Positions 8,848 to 17,554 of a DNA stretch of 64,000 nt are shown one piece after another. Numbering within the stretch: the stretch's first letter is position 1; every line of letters starts with the position of its first letter. The notes beneath the pieces were generated by a model. The model saw only the letters and a list, made by a program, of their open reading frames with translations. It did no database searches and was not told the DNA's origin. Source of the DNA: Thermatribacter velox (lineage in GTDB: Bacteria; Atribacterota; Atribacteria; Atribacterales; Thermatribacteraceae). The position numbers and the translations under genes are program-made. Where the stretch lies: positions 124,001-188,000 of the forward strand of contig NZ_CP121689.1 in NCBI RefSeq assembly GCF_038396615.1, read 5' to 3'.

Positions 8848-9933
8848 TCAAAGACTTTTCAGCTTTTCTATGATTGCTTCGCCGACTTCATACGTTTTGC
8901 AGGCAGTTGGATCATCAGGAGTTGGTTTCATATCGTAGGTTACCTTTTTGCCCTCTTTGATGACCTCAGCTACCGCTTTCTCCAATCGATCGGCTTTCTC
9001 CTCTTCTCCCAGGTGGCGAAGCATCATCACTCCAGAAAGTATCATAGCAATGGGGTTGACCTTGTAAAGACCTTTATATTTGGGAGCGCTACCGTGGGTT
9101 GGTTCAAAAACGGCATACTGTTCACCAATATTGGCTCCAGGGGCCACTCCAAGCCCGCCAACCAGCCCAGCGCCAAGATCTGAAATGATATCTCCATAAA
9201 GATTGGGAAGTACCAGAACGTCATATAATTCCGGCTTCTGTACCAGTTGCATGCACATATTATCAACGATGCGGTCTTCAAACTCGATGTCTGGATACTC
9301 TCTGGCTACGTTGCGGGCAACCTCCAGGAATAAACCGTCAGAATATTTCATGATGTTGGCTTTGTGCACCGCTGTGACTTTGCGACGCTTGTATTTGCGG
9401 GCGTACTCAAAAGCAAAGCGGACTATCCTTTCCGAAGCGAACACTGAAATAGCTTTTATGCTTATTCCGGAATCTTCTCGAATTTCACCTGCTCCCAGGT
9501 TTTTAATGGTTTTTATGATTTCCTGTGTTTCTGGTTTTCCCCTTTCAAATTCTACCCCTGCGTAAAGGTCTTCGGTGTTTTCACGCACCACTACAAGATC
9601 GATGCCCGAGTATCGGGATCGTACACCGGGATAGGTTTTACAGGGGCGAACGCAAGCATAGAGGTCCAGGGCCTTGCGCAGAGCCACGTTAACACTTCTA
9701 AAGCCGGTGCCCACCGGGGTGGTGATAGGTCCTTTAAGGGCCACTTTATTTTTGCGGATGGATTCGATAACCTGCTCAGGAAGAGGAGTACCATATTTTT
9801 CGAGTACGTCCGCACCTGCTTCTTGAACGTCCCATTCTATTTCCACGCCAGTGGCTTCAATCACCGCTTTAGTGGTTTCGGTAATTTCGGGTCCAGTGCC
9901 ATCGCCTGGAATCAGAGTTACCCGATATGCCAT
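8848..9933 (-). CDS. NAD-type isocitrate dehydrogenase (isocitrate/isopropylmalate dehydrogenase family)
   Basis: A 361-residue beta-decarboxylating dehydrogenase. The blocks [45 protein letters not shown] and [11 protein letters not shown] match the homo-oligomeric NAD-dependent isocitrate dehydrogenase group rather than LeuB. It converts isocitrate to 2-oxoglutarate and CO2. It leads a minus-strand operon and has a good AAGGAG ribosome site upstream. No leuA/C/D genes are nearby, which argues against leucine synthesis. Homoisocitrate dehydrogenase is the other possibility. Confidence 0.85.
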   Translation of the reverse strand: MAYRVTLIPGDGTGPEITETTKAVIEATGVEIEWDVQEAGADVLEKYGTPLPEQVIESIRKNKVALKGPITTPVGTGFRSVNVALRKALDLYACVRPCKTYPGVRSRYSGIDLVVVRENTEDLYAGVEFERGKPETQEIIKTIKNLGAGEIREDSGISIKAISVFASERIVRFAFEYARKYKRRKVTAVHKANIMKYSDGLFLEVARNVAREYPDIEFEDRIVDNMCMQLVQKPELYDVLVLPNLYGDIISDLGAGLVGGLGVAPGANIGEQYAVFEPTHGSAPKYKGLYKVNPIAMILSGVMMLRHLGEEEKADRLEKAVAEVIKEGKKVTYDMKPTPDDPTACKTYEVGEAIIEKLKSL

Positions 9934-10080
9934 GAGCCTTTCTCCTTTCTTGGGTGGTGTTTTGGAGAATAATAATTTAAAGACTGCTTTTTTGCAACTA
10001 CACTAATCCAGTGGTGTTTTTGAGGAATATTTGAGTTCAAAGTGACCTTTATAAAAATTTGGGGTGAAGTCAAATAATCA

Positions 10081-10109
10081 TTGAAAAAAAGAGTTATAAA
10101 ATATATACT
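10081..10109 (+). promoter_or_regulatory. Promoter of the decarboxylase gene
   Basis: TTGAAA (10081-10086), a 17-bp spacer and TATACT (10104-10109). Transcription would begin near 10116, downstream of the first possible TTG codon (10081), so translation must start later, at TTG 10147. Confidence 0.55.
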
Positions 10110-10146
10110 TTGCTCTGGCATTTTGGAAAAAAGAGGCGATGCAAAA

Positions 10147-11292
10147 TTGAAGGGTCTGGTCGTTTCTAAAAAGCTTCCCTTGGAAAAAGAAAAAATAGTT
10201 GAGCTGGTTAAGGTTTATGACACACCTTTGTTTGTCATTTTGAGAGAACGCCTGATTGAAAATTTCCTGGCTTTCACCAGGTTTTTACCCGGTGTTCAAC
10301 CTTTTTACGCTGTTAAGGCCAACCCTCATCCAGAAATCATAAGGACTCTGGATACTCTGGGAAGCTGTTTTGATGTGGCCTCAAAGCAGGAAGTGCAGCT
10401 TGTTCATGAACTGGGTATAGGACCGGAACGCATGATATTTGCCAACACTATAAAGCGCAAAAAGGGTCTGGCATTTGCTCGGGAAATAGGTTTGAAGCTT
10501 ATGACCTATGATAACCTGAATGAACTTTACAAAATCCAAAAAGTGCATCCAGAGGCGAAACTCCTCTTACGCATTACATCGCCTTCCAATGGCAGCGGGG
10601 CCAACCTTTCCTATAAGTTTGGCGTGGATCCGGAAGAAGCACTGTTTTTGCTTTTGAGAGCCAGAGAAATGGGCTTGCAACCCGTAGGAGTCAGTTTCCA
10701 TGCTGGCTCTCCTTGCTATCAGGTAGAAAGTTACTTAGTATCTCTGCAGGCTGTGAGAAAAATCTTTAGCGAAGCTCGCCAAAGCGGAATTGAGCTTTCC
10801 ATCGTGGATATTGGGGGCGGTTTCCCGCTGAAAATATATCAGGAGGAAGGAGAACAAAGGAGCTTGGAGAGTCTTGCTAGCAAAATATACTCCCATATTG
10901 AAAGTTTTCTCCAGGAAGGATATCGGGTGATTGCTGAACCAGGAAGATGCATTGTAGGCAGTGCCTGCTTCTTGGTGACCAAAGTGATTGGTAAAGCTCT
11001 ACGGAGAGGCAAGGTCTGGTACTATCTTGACGAGGGAATATACGGAAGTCTTTCTGCCATTCCCTTTGATAAGGCTTCTCCGGAGTTTGTTCCTCTTAGA
11101 GAAGGAAATGGGTTGCAGGAAGCAATCCTGGCTGGCCCCACCTGTGATTCACTGGATGTGATAGCCAAAGATGTCTTACTGCCGGAACTTGGGCTTGATG
11201 ATCTGATCGTAGTGCCTGATATTGGTGCCTATTCCATTGCTTCGGCTACCAATTTCAACGGTTTTGAGAAACCAACAGTGGTAATGGTATAG
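10147..11292 (+). CDS. PLP-dependent ornithine/lysine decarboxylase family protein (fold III)
   Basis: A 381-residue protein from TTG at 10147. The PLP lysine lies in PFYAVKANPHP; other conserved blocks are CFDVASKQEV, VSFHAGSPC, DIGGGFPL, AEPGRCIV, AGPTCDSLDVI (the cysteine contributed by the partner subunit) and GAYSIASATNFNGF. This is the eukaryotic-type ornithine decarboxylase group, which in bacteria makes putrescine or cadaverine. Diaminopimelate decarboxylase is less likely. It lies alone between the divergent isocitrate dehydrogenase operon and sufC. Confidence 0.85.
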   Translation: MKGLVVSKKLPLEKEKIVELVKVYDTPLFVILRERLIENFLAFTRFLPGVQPFYAVKANPHPEIIRTLDTLGSCFDVASKQEVQLVHELGIGPERMIFANTIKRKKGLAFAREIGLKLMTYDNLNELYKIQKVHPEAKLLLRITSPSNGSGANLSYKFGVDPEEALFLLLRAREMGLQPVGVSFHAGSPCYQVESYLVSLQAVRKIFSEARQSGIELSIVDIGGGFPLKIYQEEGEQRSLESLASKIYSHIESFLQEGYRVIAEPGRCIVGSACFLVTKVIGKALRRGKVWYYLDEGIYGSLSAIPFDKASPEFVPLREGNGLQEAILAGPTCDSLDVIAKDVLLPELGLDDLIVVPDIGAYSIASATNFNGFEKPTVVMV

Positions 11293-11301
11293 TGGTATAA
11301 T
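11293..11301 (+). promoter_or_regulatory. Extended -10 promoter of sufCB
   Basis: TGGTATAAT, a perfect extended -10 element (TGn-TATAAT) overlapping the stop codon of the upstream gene and 33 bp before the sufC start. No good -35 is visible, as is usual for extended -10 promoters. Confidence 0.5.
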
Positions 11302-11333
11302 GATAAAAGCAAGTGCTTTTGAGGGGTAACCGA

Positions 11334-12065
11334 ATGCTTAAGATTGAAAACTTGCAGGTTGCAGTTGATTCAAGGGTCATTCTTCGTGACATTAACCTGG
11401 AGATAGGCGAAGGTGAAGTACACGTTTTGCTGGGTCCCAACGGGGTGGGTAAAACCACCCTCCTTTTAAGTATTATGGGGATGCCAGGCATCAACATTGT
11501 GGGAGGGAGTATTCTTTTCCAGGGAAGGGACATCACCCATCTTCCTCTTGAAGAAAGAGCTCAGCTGGGGATAGGTATCGCCTTTCAAAGGATGCCGGTG
11601 GTTCAGGGAGTCACACTAAAAACGCTGGGAGAAATTATCCTGGAAAAGCACTTCCAAAAGGTTCCGCTTAATGAAGTGGCAGAAAAGCTTAACTGTACCT
11701 ACTTGCTGGAACGTGACCTGGGAGCAGGTTTTTCTGGTGGAGAGGCTAAAAGAGCAGAGCTTTTTCAGCTTCTTTTGCAGCGACCTCTTTTTGCCATGAT
11801 TGATGAACCTGAATCTGGAGTAGATCTTGACAACATTGCTCTGGTGGGCAAGGCGCTGAACGAGCTTTTTGAGAGAAACCAGGTTCGTAACAAGAGGCGT
11901 TCTGGCCTCATTATTACCCATACTGGACATATTCTCGACTACGTTAACGCTGACCTTGGTCATGTTCTCATTGGAGGGACCATAGTTTGCCGGGGCAACC
12001 CCCGGGACCTGCTTGAAGATATTAAAAAGAATGGGTACCAGAACTGCTTGAGGTGTGAAAGTTGA
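11334..12065 (+). CDS. sufC: SufC, ATPase of iron-sulfur cluster assembly
   Basis: A 243-residue soluble ABC ATPase with Walker A GPNGVGKTT, signature GFSGGEAKRAELFQ and Walker B AMIDEPESGVDLD, a SufC-specific pattern. ATG at 11334 follows GAGGGG. SufC binds the SufB scaffold and drives cluster assembly. Its stop is overlapped by the TTG start of sufB. No cysteine desulfurase or SufU/SufA is adjacent, so the pair resembles the minimal SmsCB system of methanogens and anaerobic thermophiles. Confidence 0.93.
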   Translation: MLKIENLQVAVDSRVILRDINLEIGEGEVHVLLGPNGVGKTTLLLSIMGMPGINIVGGSILFQGRDITHLPLEERAQLGIGIAFQRMPVVQGVTLKTLGEIILEKHFQKVPLNEVAEKLNCTYLLERDLGAGFSGGEAKRAELFQLLLQRPLFAMIDEPESGVDLDNIALVGKALNELFERNQVRNKRRSGLIITHTGHILDYVNADLGHVLIGGTIVCRGNPRDLLEDIKKNGYQNCLRCES

Positions 12066-13309
12066 AGACTAACCAGAGTATTAGGGAAAATTTGCAGCGG
12101 AGGGCTCAGGAAGCAATAAATAAGAAAGCTTCCCTGGGTCCAGATATTGATCTTTCTCGTTTTGCGGTTTGCGCTGAGAAGGAAACCGTGGAAGATCCTG
12201 GAGAACTTAACAGACAGCTTAAAGAAGCTGCCCTGTATGCGGGCGTTGATTTGGAGAAGGATAGCGCAGCGGGTGTATACCTGCAAGTCGACCGTTCTGC
12301 TGTCTACGAGCGTATTCAGCGCGCTTTTGAGGGAAAGCTTGAGATAATGAGCATTTCCAAGGCTCTGGAGAAATACCCGGAGCTCTGGGAATACTACTTC
12401 AGTCTGGTGCCGGTTGATGCCGACAAATATACCGCTTTTTCAGAGTTGTGTCGTACTGAGGGTTATTTTGTGAGAGTTTTTGCGCATCAGAAAGTCGCAG
12501 TTCCTCTCCAAACCTGCCTTTTAATTTCTGAAAACCAGGCTGTGCAGAGCGTTCATAATTTGGTTATTCTGGAAGAAGGCTCTGAGGCAAACCTGATAAC
12601 TGGATGCGCTGCCGTGCATAATGAACAGGCAGGCTTACATATTGGGGTGAGCGAATTTTTTATAGGAGACAATGCACGCTTAACGTTTACCATGATTCAC
12701 AACTGGGGGGAAAACTTCCACGTTCGTCCTCGAACTGTGGTTAAACTGGGTAACAATGCTTTTTTTGGTAACACTTATGTCTTGCTGAAACCCTTGCTTT
12801 CTCTGCAAACTTTTCCCAGGGCGCTCCTTGAAGGCGAGAACTCGAGTGCTGTGTTCAGGAGCATAATTTTTGCCAAGGGAGACTCCTATATCGACGTTGG
12901 TTCTACTCTGGTCTTAAAAAATCGGGGTTGCAGTGGTGACTCGATATCCAGAGTATGTGCTCAGGATCGGGCTCAAGTATTTGCAAGAGGGAAGCTTGTG
13001 TCTCATCACGACGAAGCCCAGGCTCATCTTGAGTGTAAGGGGATACTTTTTTCCAGAGAGGCCAGCATAGTTTCCGTTCCCGAACTCGAAGTGTATGGTG
13101 CTCCCAAAAGCAGGCTTTCTCATGAAGCGGCTGTGGGTCCCATTGAGGAAGAAGTGGTGAATTATCTGCGGGCTCGAGGACTGAGAAAAGAGGAAGCTCT
13201 ATCTTTGATTACCCGGGGTTTTCTGGGAGTTGACATTCCCGGCATTCCTCCCGCTTTAAAAAAGTACATTGACGAGATTATTGCGGTTACTTCTCAGGAT
13301 GTGCTTTGA
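12062..13309 (+). CDS. sufB: SufB/SufD-type iron-sulfur assembly scaffold
   Basis: A 415-residue SufBD-core protein from TTG at 12062, overlapping the sufC stop, with GAGGTG ahead. The beta-helix carries HLECKG, where SufB has its acceptor cysteine, and RLSHEAAVG, where SufD has its cluster histidine. One protein could thus supply both ligands in a homodimer with SufC. The N-terminal 100 residues differ from classical SufB, as in archaeal short forms. Its stop overlaps the next start, so three genes are coupled. Confidence 0.9.
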   Translation: MKTNQSIRENLQRRAQEAINKKASLGPDIDLSRFAVCAEKETVEDPGELNRQLKEAALYAGVDLEKDSAAGVYLQVDRSAVYERIQRAFEGKLEIMSISKALEKYPELWEYYFSLVPVDADKYTAFSELCRTEGYFVRVFAHQKVAVPLQTCLLISENQAVQSVHNLVILEEGSEANLITGCAAVHNEQAGLHIGVSEFFIGDNARLTFTMIHNWGENFHVRPRTVVKLGNNAFFGNTYVLLKPLLSLQTFPRALLEGENSSAVFRSIIFAKGDSYIDVGSTLVLKNRGCSGDSISRVCAQDRAQVFARGKLVSHHDEAQAHLECKGILFSREASIVSVPELEVYGAPKSRLSHEAAVGPIEEEVVNYLRARGLRKEEALSLITRGFLGVDIPGIPPALKKYIDEIIAVTSQDVL

Positions 13310-13557
13310 AGGGGGTTTATAGCTTTTTGACGGTTGAGGCGTATATACTTGTTCAAGCTCAGACTGGTAAGGCACAGTCTATTAAAAAAGAAATACAGCT
13401 TGTGCCTGGTGTGGTAAGGGTTGACCGGGTAATGGGCCCTTTTGACCTTGTGGTTCTGGTTCAGGCTGAAAACAATCAGGAGATAGGAGAGAGAATTCTT
13501 AAGGAAGTGCAGCAGATAAGTGGTGTGAAGAGAACGCTTACCTGCCCGGTTATTTAG
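13306..13557 (+). CDS. Stand-alone Lrp/AsnC effector-binding (RAM) domain protein
   Basis: An 83-residue protein with only the ligand-binding/oligomerisation domain of Lrp/AsnC regulators (VEAYILVQAQTGKAQSIKKEI, GPFDLVVLVQA, VKRTLTCPVI) and no helix-turn-helix. Such proteins form rings that bind amino acids. TTG at 13306 overlaps the sufB stop; TTG at 13327 would also give a good domain start. It lies 6 nt before the LexA-like gene and may modulate a DNA-binding partner. Function inferred from fold only. Confidence 0.8.
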   Translation: MKGVYSFLTVEAYILVQAQTGKAQSIKKEIQLVPGVVRVDRVMGPFDLVVLVQAENNQEIGERILKEVQQISGVKRTLTCPVI

Positions 13558-13563
13558 CGCCTT

Positions 13564-14193
13564 ATGAAAGACAAACTCTCTGAAAAAGAGAAACAGATTT
13601 TGCTCTTTATCAGTTCTTTTTTTGAACGTAATGGCTTTCCTCCTACGGTACGGGAAATTGGTAAGGGGGTCGGGCTTAAATCCTCCTGCACTGTGCATTA
13701 TCACCTTAAAAAGCTCGAACAAAAAGGTGTTTTAAGGCGTCGCTCCTGTAAACCCCGAGCCATTGAACTGGTTATGGATGAGTTCGTGGTCCAATCTTCT
13801 GCACCTGGTTCCAGTGATGGTGAAGGTCTGGTCCAGATACCTCTGGTTAAAGATGTCTATTATGTCAATCAAAAACCAGTTTTTGAAGAAGTGGAAACTT
13901 TGCTTTTCTTCCCTCGTTCTTTAGTTGGTAAGGGTGAGTTTTTCGCCTTTCGGGTTCCTGACAATCGTCTGGTTAGCCTGAACCTTCTAAAAGACGATTA
14001 CCTCATCGTTAAAAAAGGAGAAACTCTTTTTTGTGGAGACCTGGGGCTTTTTTTTATTGATGATGAAGTTTGCATTCGAAAAGTGAGGGATAACCAACGC
14101 TATTCTGAGAAAAAGAAGTGGTGGGAAATCGATTTTTGGGATGACCGTTACAGTGCGATAGGCAAAGTGGTCGGGGTGTGGAGAAAGTTGTAA
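13564..14193 (+). CDS. LexA-like repressor without a self-cleavage site
   Basis: A 209-residue protein with the LexA winged-helix N terminus (PPTVREIGKGVGLKS, then HYHLKKLEQKGVL) and a C-terminal peptidase-S24 fold. Aligned by eye to E. coli LexA, the Ala-Gly cleavage site is replaced by VYYVNQKP, the catalytic serine by R135 (RVPDNRLV) and the catalytic lysine by R172 (DDEVCIRKV). It can probably bind DNA but not autoproteolyse. No LexA box is obvious nearby. A repurposed, non-SOS regulator is the simplest reading. Confidence 0.8.
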   Translation: MKDKLSEKEKQILLFISSFFERNGFPPTVREIGKGVGLKSSCTVHYHLKKLEQKGVLRRRSCKPRAIELVMDEFVVQSSAPGSSDGEGLVQIPLVKDVYYVNQKPVFEEVETLLFFPRSLVGKGEFFAFRVPDNRLVSLNLLKDDYLIVKKGETLFCGDLGLFFIDDEVCIRKVRDNQRYSEKKKWWEIDFWDDRYSAIGKVVGVWRKL

Positions 14194-14213
14194 GCAAGAA
14201 GGAGGTGTTGTAG

Positions 14214-14630
14214 GTGGTAGTTACCCGTGAGATTAGGCTTTCTACTAAAGGGCATACCGATATCATTGATATTACCGAAGAAGTAGAACAGGCGATTGCC
14301 CGCTCAGGCGTGAAGGATGGCATCGTTTGCCTTTTCGTTCCCGGTTCTACGGGGATTGTAACCACCATGGAATTTGAACCCGGGCTGGTTGAAGATTTGA
14401 AGCGCTTCTGGGAAAAGATAGCCAGCTCCCGTGATGAATACCAGCACAATGCGCGCTGGGGAGACGGCAACGGCTACGCTCATGTCCGGGCAGCAGCAAG
14501 TGGTCCTTCTTTGACTTTGCCGTTTAAGGATGGAAAAGTCATACGGGGGACTTGGCAGGATATAGTTTTTATCGACTTTGATAATCGCCCCCGTTCCAGA
14601 ACTTTAATAGTGCAGATTGTAGGTGAGTGA
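14214..14630 (+). CDS. YjbQ (UPF0047) family protein
   Basis: A 138-residue protein from GTG at 14214 with AAGGAGGTG upstream. Blocks VPGSTGIVTTMEFEPGL, DEYQHNARWGDGNGYAHVRA and GTWQDIVFIDFDNRPRSR define the family, with the conserved histidines in YQHN and YAHVRA. E. coli YjbQ has weak thiamine-phosphate synthase activity, but the physiological role is uncertain. The stop overlaps the GTG start of the next gene. Confidence 0.92.
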   Translation: MVVTREIRLSTKGHTDIIDITEEVEQAIARSGVKDGIVCLFVPGSTGIVTTMEFEPGLVEDLKRFWEKIASSRDEYQHNARWGDGNGYAHVRAAASGPSLTLPFKDGKVIRGTWQDIVFIDFDNRPRSRTLIVQIVGE

Positions 14631-15790
14631 GGATGGAGGTAGTGCGGCCCTTTGTCTTCCGACTTCCCCGGGAAATCTATTTTGGATGGGGGAAGGGTGC
14701 AGAAACAGGGGGGTTGGTCAAGCCTCTTGGGAAAAAGGCTTTTGTGGTGACTGGAAAAAGAGCTACCAGAGAAACAGGTATTCTTGAGATGGTAACCTCT
14801 TCCCTAAAACAAGCTGGCCTTGAGTGGGTAGTTTTTGATCAGGTCGAGCCTGAACCTTCTTTGGAAATTGTCGATGCTGGTTTACATAAAGCTTATCAGG
14901 AACGCTGCGACCTGGTTTTGTCTCTGGGTGGAGGCAGTGTCCTGGATTGCGGTAAAGCAATTGCTGGTCTCCTGGGACAAGATGAAAGCGTGGTACCTTA
15001 TTTTGACGGAGTGAAGCAGCTTGAAAAACCAGGCGTTCCCTGGGTAGCCCTGCCTACTACGGCTGGGACGGGTTCAGAGATGACCAACAATGCGGTTTTG
15101 ACCAACTACCACACGGGAGTCAAAAAAAGTTTCCGTAGCCCCTACCTGGTAGCCCGAATGGCCATTATTGACCCCCAGTTTACTGTTTTTTTAAATGCAC
15201 GCGTTACCGCTTCGTCGGGTATTGATGCTCTGGTGCAAGCCATAGAAGCCTTCACAAGTCCTCGTACCAATCCAGTTAGTGAATTGCTGGCTCTCGAAGC
15301 GATAAGGCTAATCTGGGAATTCTTGCCCCGTGCAGTAGCACAAGGGAATGAGCGACAGTTTAGAGAACAAGTTGCCAAGGGAAGTATGATCAGTGCTATG
15401 GCTTTTGCCAATGCCTCTTCAGGTCCTGCTCATGGTCTCTCCCACATTATAGGTCCTGCTTTTGGTATTCCCCATGGTGAAGCCTGTGGATTGCTGTTCC
15501 CGGTTACCATGCGCTTTAATAAAGCAGTTCTGGGTGAAAAGTATGTTACCGTTGCCAGGGCAGTTGGCATCCGAGGTGAAAGTCAGGGAGAGGTTATAGA
15601 TAATTTTGAAAGGTCTTTCAGAGGTTTGCTGGAGAAAATTGGCCTGCGTACCAGGTTGCGCGACTTTGGTGTGAAGAAAGAGATGCTTCGAGAGGTAGTC
15701 AGGGAGGAACTTATACAGCGTAGTCTCAGGGAAAACCCCCGTCCCATTGGTGTCAATGAGGCGGTAGAACTCCTTTATGAAGCCTGGTAA
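14627..15790 (+). CDS. Iron-containing alcohol dehydrogenase family protein
   Basis: A 387-residue class III (Fe-ADH) dehydrogenase with the NAD-binding GGGSVLDCGKAIAG motif, PTTAGTGSEMT, and metal residues in GIDALVQAIEAF and PAHGLSHIIGPAFGIPHGEACG. The second classical ligand position is Q rather than H; Q occurs in some subfamilies, so inactivity should not be assumed. It probably interconverts an aldehyde and an alcohol with NAD(P)H. It overlaps yjbQ by 4 nt and precedes a cupin gene. Confidence 0.9.
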   Translation: MRMEVVRPFVFRLPREIYFGWGKGAETGGLVKPLGKKAFVVTGKRATRETGILEMVTSSLKQAGLEWVVFDQVEPEPSLEIVDAGLHKAYQERCDLVLSLGGGSVLDCGKAIAGLLGQDESVVPYFDGVKQLEKPGVPWVALPTTAGTGSEMTNNAVLTNYHTGVKKSFRSPYLVARMAIIDPQFTVFLNARVTASSGIDALVQAIEAFTSPRTNPVSELLALEAIRLIWEFLPRAVAQGNERQFREQVAKGSMISAMAFANASSGPAHGLSHIIGPAFGIPHGEACGLLFPVTMRFNKAVLGEKYVTVARAVGIRGESQGEVIDNFERSFRGLLEKIGLRTRLRDFGVKKEMLREVVREELIQRSLRENPRPIGVNEAVELLYEAW

Positions 15791-15802
15791 GGAGGGAGAA
15801 GC

Positions 15803-16138
15803 ATGGAAAGGGTTAGAGAGACTGAAAGGTCCTATCGAAATGGCGATTGGGGTATCAAGTATCTTTTTCGTGGTCCACGTATCGACTGGGGCATTGTCTT
15901 CCTGAAGCCCGGCCAGAACATGGGAGCCCATTACCACAGGGAAGTGGAAGAAACTTTCTTCATCCTTGAGGGAGAGGGAATAATGCGGGTTAACGATGAG
16001 GAGTTTAAGGTTTCAGCAGGAGACGCAATACGCCTTGAACCCGAAGAACGTCACGATTTACGTGCCACAGAAAGTAGCTTTCTTAAAGGGATATTTATAA
16101 AAGCACCCTATCTCCCCGAGGACAAAATAAATTGTTGA
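15803..16138 (+). CDS. Small cupin-domain protein
   Basis: A 111-residue single cupin_2 domain. Motif 1 is GAHYHREVEETFFILEGEG, with metal ligands H, H and E, and motif 2 is GDAIRLEPEERHDL, with the final histidine. A good GGAGGGAGAAGC ribosome site precedes ATG 15803. Such proteins are small-molecule sensors, isomerases or dioxygenase-like; the substrate is unknown. It lies between the Fe-ADH and PflX-like genes in the same run. Confidence 0.88.
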   Translation: MERVRETERSYRNGDWGIKYLFRGPRIDWGIVFLKPGQNMGAHYHREVEETFFILEGEGIMRVNDEEFKVSAGDAIRLEPEERHDLRATESSFLKGIFIKAPYLPEDKINC

Positions 16139-16141
16139 CCG

Positions 16142-17017
16142 ATGGTTGACCTGGAAACTGTGGAGCAGTTTTTGGGTAGCCTCAGCTTCTGTAAGGTATG
16201 TCCTCTGGAGTGTGGCGTGAATCGGCTTCAGGGGGAAAGGGGTCGGTGCGGAACTGGTTTTTTGCCCGAGGTAGCCAGTTATCATCCTCACTTTGGAGAA
16301 GAGTCTATCCTTTCCGGGTGGGGTGGTTCGGGTACCATTTTCTTTTCAGGCTGCAATATGAAGTGTGTGTATTGCCAGAATTATTCCATCAGTCAACTGG
16401 GAGAGGGAGAGGCTATCTCTATTGAGGATCTTGCCCGAATTATGCTTGCTTTGGAGCGTATGAGATGTCACAATGTAAACCTGGTCTCTCCGAGTCACTT
16501 TGCACCGCAGATACTTAAGGCTCTGTATATTGCAAGGGAAAAAGGTTTGGGTATTCCAATTGTCTATAACACAGGGGGTTACGATAAACTGGAGACTCTG
16601 AAACTTTTTCGAGGGGTAGTTGATATTTATCTTCCTGATATGCGCTATGCAAGTGAAGAAAGTGCTCTACGCTATTCGGGTGTTCCCAATTATCCCGAGG
16701 TCAACCGTCAGGCGCTTATCGAAATGTTTAGACAGGTTGGCGAAGTGATGCTTTTAAATGGTATAGCGGTAAAGGGTTTAATAATCAGAATTTTGCTTAT
16801 TCCCAGCCTGGTTGAAGAAGCACTTGAAAATCTTCGCTTTATAGCCGAAAATATTTCCAAGAAGGTACATGTTACCTTGATGCGTCAGTACCGCCCGGTT
16901 TATAAAGTTTCAGCTGGGTGCTTTCCAGAATTGAACAGCTTTATTGACGACAACACTTACCGAAAAGTAGTACGTTTTGCCCGAGAGCTGGGACTTTCGA
17001 ATCTTATCTTACAGTAG
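16142..17017 (+). CDS. PflX-like radical SAM protein (COG1313)
   Basis: A 291-residue radical SAM enzyme with cluster motif SGCNMKCVYCQNY and an N-terminal cysteine-rich segment (CKVCPLECGVNR, GRCGTG) typical of the PflX/AmmeMemoRadiSam-related group annotated as putative pyruvate-formate-lyase activators. The blocks LVSPSHFAPQI, YNTGGYDKLE and DIYLPDMRYA support this. No glycyl-radical enzyme is nearby, so the activator label is unproven. It starts 3 nt after the cupin stop. Confidence 0.87.
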   Translation: MVDLETVEQFLGSLSFCKVCPLECGVNRLQGERGRCGTGFLPEVASYHPHFGEESILSGWGGSGTIFFSGCNMKCVYCQNYSISQLGEGEAISIEDLARIMLALERMRCHNVNLVSPSHFAPQILKALYIAREKGLGIPIVYNTGGYDKLETLKLFRGVVDIYLPDMRYASEESALRYSGVPNYPEVNRQALIEMFRQVGEVMLLNGIAVKGLIIRILLIPSLVEEALENLRFIAENISKKVHVTLMRQYRPVYKVSAGCFPELNSFIDDNTYRKVVRFARELGLSNLILQ

Positions 17018-17032
17018 TGGGGGGTTGAAGCT

Positions 17033-17554
17033 ATGCAGGAAGCAATCAAGCAGGTTGCTCATTTTATGGCGATAGCGGCGCGTACTGCTCCCAAGACCAA
17101 GGGAGAAGATTTTGTGACTGTCAGGGTGCTGGATAAAGAGGAAACCCAAAAGCTGGGAGAGGCTATGATTAACTATGGCAAAGAAAAAGGCATTGCTGGT
17201 TTTGTGAGAGATGGGCAGAATGTTAAGGATTCAGAAGCGGTGTTGCTTCTGGGTATAAAGGATGCCACTCCGGCTGGCTTGAATTGTGGCGCCTGTGGAT
17301 TTAGCTCTTGCAGTGAACTGCAACCAAAAGAAATGAAAGACTTTAAAGGACCACAGTGTATTCTGCGGGCGCTGGACCTGGGTATTGCTCTGGGTTCTGC
17401 AGTAAAGACAGCTTCTATTTTTAACGTTGACAACCGTATCATGTATCGTATTGGAGTAGTGGCTCGCTTGAGCAGAATGTGCGACGACGACCTGGTAATG
17501 GGTATTCCTCTTTCTGCCTATGGGAAGAATATTTATTTTGATAGAAAGGGATAG
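17033..17554 (+). CDS. DUF2148 ferredoxin-domain protein (COG4739)
   Basis: A 173-residue protein of the anaerobe-enriched DUF2148 family. A cysteine cluster in the middle (NCGACGFSSC and then GPQC) probably binds a [4Fe-4S] cluster. The ends match the family (AAIARTAPKTKGED-like start, RMCDDDLVMGIPLSAYGKNIYFDR end). Biochemical function unknown; it is often next to redox enzymes. Its stop directly abuts the next GTG. Confidence 0.88.
   Translation: MQEAIKQVAHFMAIAARTAPKTKGEDFVTVRVLDKEETQKLGEAMINYGKEKGIAGFVRDGQNVKDSEAVLLLGIKDATPAGLNCGACGFSSCSELQPKEMKDFKGPQCILRALDLGIALGSAVKTASIFNVDNRIMYRIGVVARLSRMCDDDLVMGIPLSAYGKNIYFDRKG

Noticed and set aside
10081-10146. Longer N terminus for the PLP decarboxylase
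   Set aside because: The stretch contains a well-spaced promoter, so its first codons would not be transcribed.
15215-15255. Fe-ADH-family protein with Q at a metal-ligand position, read as inactive
   Set aside because: Glutamine occurs at this position in some Fe-ADH subfamilies, so it is not evidence of loss of function.
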